From: a bacterium
GTDB taxonomy: Bacteria > Patescibacteriota > Minisyncoccia > UBA6257
DNA length: 16,438 nt
NCBI GenBank assembly: GCA_030673525.1
Contig: DAOVIY010000002.1
Location: forward strand, 1-16,438
Direction of reading: 5' to 3'
Shown here piece by piece: positions 14,168 to 16,438 of this stretch. Made by a program: the position numbers and the translations under genes. Under the pieces are notes generated by a model. That model worked only from the letters and a program-made list of their open reading frames with translations. It was not told the DNA's origin and did no database searches. The stretch's first letter is position 1; every line of letters starts with the position of its first letter.

Positions 14168-14242
14168 GGGCCGGTGGAGCAGTCAGGAGTGCTCGGATCC
14201 CTGTCACGGATCAGGTCACGGGTTCAAATCCCGTCCGGCCCG
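14168..14242 (+). tRNA. tRNA-Asp (GTC)
   Basis: Acceptor GGGCCGG pairs perfectly with CCGGCCC, D stem GAGC/GCTC has a GG-containing loop, and the anticodon stem GATCC/GGATC closes loop CTGTCAC with anticodon GTC (14203-14205). The T arm is ACGGG-TTCAAAT-CCCGT. The discriminator is G, as expected for Asp, and CCA is not encoded. It begins 10 nt after the homing endonuclease stop codon. Confidence 0.95.
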
Positions 14243-14251
14243 CTAATCCCT

Positions 14252-14328
14252 GCCCTCGTAGCTCAGTGGATTAGAGCAGGACACTCCTAAGGTCAAGGTC
14301 GCAGGTTCGAATCCTGCCGAGGGCACCA
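14252..14328 (+). tRNA. tRNA-Arg (CCT) with encoded CCA
   Basis: Acceptor GCCCTCG pairs perfectly with CGAGGGC (14318-14324), followed by discriminator A and an encoded CCA (14326-14328). D stem GCTC/GAGC and T arm GCAGG-TTCGAAT-CCTGC are normal. The anticodon loop is CTCCTAA with anticodon CCT (14286-14288). The anticodon stem GGACA/GGTCA is weak: only three central pairs form, with a G27-A43 and an A31-G39 mismatch. It is the only tRNA here with a genomic CCA. Confidence 0.88.
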
Positions 14329-14381
14329 TTTAAAAGATTTTTATAAGAAACACTTAATTTAAATTTATATATCATTAAATT

Positions 14382-14735
14382 ATGGAGAAAATAGGAGCAG
14401 AACAATTACAACCAAAGGATAATGTAGAAAAGAATAATGTAGAGAAGAAGGAATCTACGGAAAAAAAAGAATGTTTTGTTTGCGGGAATTGTGAATTTTA
14501 TACAGATAAAATTGAAGATATTCATCAAGAAACATCAAGGGGTGTATCCCATGAATGTCCTAATTGTGTTAGTGGTCTCAAACAAAGTTCTTTCGAAGAT
14601 ATAGATGAATTACATTGTAAATTAGAGAAATTACATCGCAAATTAGAAAAAAAGTATAAGCTTGAATTTCTGGACACAAGTTACACGATAAGAGAAGATT
14701 GTGAAAAGTGTCGTGCATTGAAAAAAGATCAATAG
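14382..14735 (+). CDS. Cys-rich small protein, putative zinc ribbon, unknown function
   Basis: The 117-residue protein is not recognised. It begins with a Lys/Glu-rich low-complexity segment (KDNVEKNNVEKKESTEKKE) and then has paired cysteines: CFVCGNC near residue 31-37, HECPNC near 57-62, and CEKC near 108-111, so one or two zinc sites are plausible. A heptad-like repeat (LHCKLEKLHRKLEKK) suggests a short coiled coil. No membrane segment or signal peptide is seen. There is no Shine-Dalgarno sequence, and the AT-only inverted repeat TAATTTAA (14355-14362) / TTAAATTA (14375-14382) reaches the first base of the start codon. It stands alone between the tRNA cluster and a pair of hairpins. Confidence 0.7.
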   Translation: MEKIGAEQLQPKDNVEKNNVEKKESTEKKECFVCGNCEFYTDKIEDIHQETSRGVSHECPNCVSGLKQSSFEDIDELHCKLEKLHRKLEKKYKLEFLDTSYTIREDCEKCRALKKDQ

Positions 14736-14761
14736 TAATTTAGTTGTAGATATGCGTGGTT

Positions 14762-14805
14762 TAGCTCCCAGAGCTATTAAAAAATCGTCAGCAAGGCGAT
14801 TTTTT
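14762..14805 (+). terminator. Two tandem hairpins, likely terminator
   Basis: TAGCTC-CCA-GAGCTA forms a perfect 6-bp hairpin (14762-14776). Directly after it, AAAAAATCG (14779-14787) and CGATTTTTT (14797-14805) form a 9-bp stem ending in a run of six T. The A-stem/T-tail layout could terminate from both strands. It follows the Cys-rich gene by about 25 nt. Confidence 0.65.
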
Positions 14806-14813
14806 GGTAGAAT
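14805..14813 (+). promoter_or_regulatory. Possible extended -10 promoter for the DUF3795 gene
   Basis: TGGTAGAAT fits an extended -10 (TGn then TAGAAT at 14808-14813). A partial -35, TCGTCA (14785-14790), lies 17 nt upstream inside the terminator hairpin. The ATG follows 44 nt later. Confidence 0.4.
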
Positions 14814-14857
14814 ATAGATAAATATTTAAAAGGTCGCAAAAAATTCATTTTTTTTCT

Positions 14858-15109
14858 ATGGTAAACAACAAATTAAAAATTGGAGTTTGTGGATTAGTTT
14901 GTAGCAAATGTCCAAAATATGTCATAAAAGAATGTCATGGATGTCAGCCAAATGAAGTTTGTCCCCTTCCTGCTTGTGCTAAAGGAAAAAGCTTGGATTA
15001 TTGTTTTGACTGCAAAGAATTTCCTTGCCAAAAGAACTATGAAAAAGGACCCATAGTTTCCGAACTTTTAGATCATTGGAAAGGGAACAAGAATAAGAAA
15101 GATGATTAA
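14858..15109 (+). CDS. DUF3795 family Cys-rich protein
   Basis: The 83-residue protein has ten cysteines in the DUF3795 arrangement: CGLVCSKCPKY, ECHGC, VCPLPACAKGK, YCFDCKEFPC. The function of this family is not established; the cysteines probably bind metal (zinc or an iron-sulfur cluster, inference). The protein is cytosolic by appearance. Its 3' end overlaps the glycosylase start by 8 nt, so the two are translated together and may act together. No Shine-Dalgarno sequence is seen. Confidence 0.82.
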   Translation: MVNNKLKIGVCGLVCSKCPKYVIKECHGCQPNEVCPLPACAKGKSLDYCFDCKEFPCQKNYEKGPIVSELLDHWKGNKNKKDD

Positions 15110-16070
15110 TCTTAATAAGACTTTTTCAACTACATTAAAACCAATTCCGCCGTATAATTTTGATTCCACAGTTTTAAAACCAGCGCATTATCCTGACCCT
15201 TTGAAAGTTTATGAAGCTGGCAAGTATTGGTTTGTTTTAAGGTTAAACAAAAAAGTTTATGGAATTAAGTTGCTTAACAAAGGAGTAGTTAACAAACCTG
15301 AAATCCAGATTGTTATTTTTTCAAAAACAAAACCATCTCAAAATGAAATAAAGGATATTATTGAGGAAGTAAGTTATAGATTTGAATTCCAGCGAGATAT
15401 TTCAGAATTTTTCAAGAAATTTAAAAAGGATAAAGTTCTCTCACCGTTTATTAAAAGATGGTATGGTATGCATGGAAGTTGCGCCCAAGATTTATATGGA
15501 TTATTAATGATAGGGATATTTTTGCAAAATACTGTTATTAAAAGAACTGTCCAGATGACCAAAAATATGCTGGAAAAATATGGTATCAAGGTAAAATTTG
15601 ACAATAAAGAAGTTTATTATTTTTGGACGCCAGAAGAAATAATAAAAATACCTGAAAAAGAATTAAGAAATCTAAAAGTAGGATATAGAGCTAAATTGTT
15701 TATCAAGCTCTCTCAATCATTTATCAAAGAAAAGATTAATGAATATGAATTAAGGCAGCTACCTGTAGAAGAAGCAAAAGAAAGATTGCTTAAACTATAT
15801 GGTGTTGGTCCAGAAACTGTCAGAATTTTATTAGTTGAAGCATTACACCATTATGATATTTTTGATCATATTGCTCCTTGGCAACAAAAGATTTATTCCA
15901 GATTATTATTTAATAAGAAATTAGTTTCAGTTGATAAAATTATTAAGTACGTCAATAGTAAATGGGGTGAGTGGGCAGGTTTAGCAGCAAGTTATATTTG
16001 GGAAAATATTTTCTGGAAAAGAAAGCAAGGTAAAAAGATAGACTGGCTGGAAAAAGAAATAAGATTATAA
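15102..16070 (+). CDS. HhH-GPD superfamily DNA glycosylase (AlkA/OGG1-like)
   Basis: This is probably a base-excision repair glycosylase. The 322-residue protein has a poorly conserved N-terminal half, then the helical glycosylase fold (FLQNTVIKRTVQM near residues 145-158). The helix-hairpin-helix is YGVGPETVRILL (G234 onward), and the candidate catalytic Asp is D255 in FDHIAPWQQK, 21 residues after the GVG, as in related enzymes. The usual Lys of bifunctional lyases is not evident at the hairpin, suggesting a monofunctional glycosylase. No Cys cluster for a [4Fe-4S] site is present, unlike Nth or MutY. The damaged base it removes cannot be told from the sequence. The start overlaps the DUF3795 gene by 8 nt. 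Confidence 0.82.
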   Translation: MINLNKTFSTTLKPIPPYNFDSTVLKPAHYPDPLKVYEAGKYWFVLRLNKKVYGIKLLNKGVVNKPEIQIVIFSKTKPSQNEIKDIIEEVSYRFEFQRDISEFFKKFKKDKVLSPFIKRWYGMHGSCAQDLYGLLMIGIFLQNTVIKRTVQMTKNMLEKYGIKVKFDNKEVYYFWTPEEIIKIPEKELRNLKVGYRAKLFIKLSQSFIKEKINEYELRQLPVEEAKERLLKLYGVGPETVRILLVEALHHYDIFDHIAPWQQKIYSRLLFNKKLVSVDKIIKYVNSKWGEWAGLAASYIWENIFWKRKQGKKIDWLEKEIRL

Positions 16071-16077
16071 AATTCGG

Positions 16078-16105
16078 TTGACAAAAAGGATTTTTCTTAT
16101 ATAAT
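16078..16105 (+). promoter_or_regulatory. Ribosomal RNA operon promoter
   Basis: A perfect -35 TTGACA (16078-16083) and perfect -10 TATAAT (16100-16105) are spaced by 16 nt. Transcription would start near 16112, giving a leader of about 75 nt before 16S rRNA. It begins 7 nt after the glycosylase stop codon. Confidence 0.85.
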
Positions 16106-16112
16106 AGTTATT

Positions 16113-16137
16113 ACCTTACTTTATAAGGTGCTCTTTG
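16113..16137 (+). promoter_or_regulatory. rRNA leader boxB-like hairpin and boxA antitermination element
   Basis: ACCTTA (16113-16118) and TAAGGT (16124-16129) form a 6-bp hairpin with a 5-nt loop. The overlapping TGCTCTTTG (16129-16137) differs by one base from the E. coli rrn boxA TGCTCTTTA and is followed by ATAATTTA. This matches the boxB-boxA order of rRNA leaders, where NusB-S10 bind to prevent Rho termination. Confidence 0.7.
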
Positions 16138-16187
16138 ATAATTTAATAGTTAATAAGTTCAATCTTTTCTGGTTATTCCAAGATCTT

Positions 16188-16438
16188 AAATGAGGATTTG
16201 ATCCTGGTCCAGGATGAACGCTAGCGGTGTGGATAAGGCATACAAGTCGTACGGTCCCGATTTATCGGGATAGTGGCAAACGGGTTAGTAATACCTTGGT
16301 AACTTACCATCAAGATGGGGATAGTTCGTTGAAAGACGAAGTAATACCCAATAGTTCCTAATTTTCTATGAAGATTAGGATAAAGGAGCAATCCGCTTGA
16401 TGATAGACTTAGGTCCTATCAGCTTGTTGGTGAGGTAA
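16188..16438 (+). rRNA. rrs: 16S ribosomal RNA, 5' end (runs off the window)
   Basis: The 5' domain is recognised from TTTGATCCTGG, GATGAACGCTAGCGG, ACAAGTCG, the helix 6 region with a short perfect hairpin TCCCGA-TTTA-TCGGGA (16255-16270), GGCAAACGGGTTAGTAAT, and CTATCAGCTTGTTGGTGAGGTAA at the window end. About 250 nt are present. The start is placed at AAATGAGGATTTG by comparison with the E. coli 5' end and may be off by a few bases. The short helix 6 and divergent 27F site fit a Patescibacteria 16S. Confidence 0.95.

Noticed and set aside
14355..14382. AT-only inverted repeat before the Cys-rich gene as a riboswitch or thermometer
   Set aside because: An 8-bp stem made only of A-T pairs in an AT-rich gap is too likely by chance to support a regulatory call.
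1..16438. CRISPR arrays, insertion sequences, prophage genes or toxin-antitoxin pairs
   Set aside because: I found no regularly spaced repeats, no transposase or integrase motifs, and no recognisable phage or toxin genes. The only mobile-type elements are the intron and the homing endonuclease.

Overview
The window is about 33% GC and reads as chromosome of a Candidate Phyla Radiation bacterium (Patescibacteria), most likely a Parcubacteria (OD1)-type lineage. The grounds are the 16S rRNA 5' end (short helix 6 and divergent 27F site), long gapless gene runs, GatC/GatA for indirect Gln/Asn-tRNA charging, a type IV pilus/pseudopilin cluster, a homing endonuclease and a group I intron among the tRNA genes, and mostly missing CCA ends on the tRNA genes. 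The phylum call is inference. All recognised genes are on the + strand.

Region 1 (1-2934) is a tightly packed cell-cycle and envelope block: the 3' end of scpA, scpB, a D,D-carboxypeptidase and mraY. Region 2 (2935-8745) opens with a small palindrome and an extended -10 promoter. It carries a type IV pilus / type II secretion-like machine: pilT, pilC, a GspG-like major pilin, prepilin peptidase, then four minor pseudopilins in an H-I-J-K-like order. pilC is split by a -1 frame change exactly at an A AAA AAG heptamer. An SD-like element lies 10 nt upstream and a hairpin just downstream, so programmed frameshifting is a real alternative to a homopolymer error.

Region 3 (8752-13058) holds ligA, gatC, gatA and a membrane-anchored protein of unknown function. 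Region 4 (13059-14328) is the most unusual part. The initiator tRNA-fMet gene is interrupted after U36 of the anticodon by a 222-nt group I intron with clear P1-P9 elements and a terminal G. It is followed by an elongator tRNA-Met, a free-standing LAGLIDADG homing endonuclease wedged 11 nt and 10 nt from its flanking tRNAs, tRNA-Asp and tRNA-Arg. The intron has no ORF, which suggests the neighbouring endonuclease might mobilise it in trans. The spliced initiator tRNA is a compact 71 nt with an altered elbow (no GG in the D loop, G at position 55).

Region 5 (14329-16070) has a Cys-rich small protein, two tandem hairpins, a DUF3795 protein and an overlapping HhH-GPD DNA glycosylase. Region 6 (16071-16438) is the start of a ribosomal RNA operon: a perfect -35/-10 promoter, a boxB-like hairpin, boxA, and the 5' end of 16S rRNA, which runs off the window.

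Short AT-rich microrepeats recur at gene edges, and some have become coding sequence.
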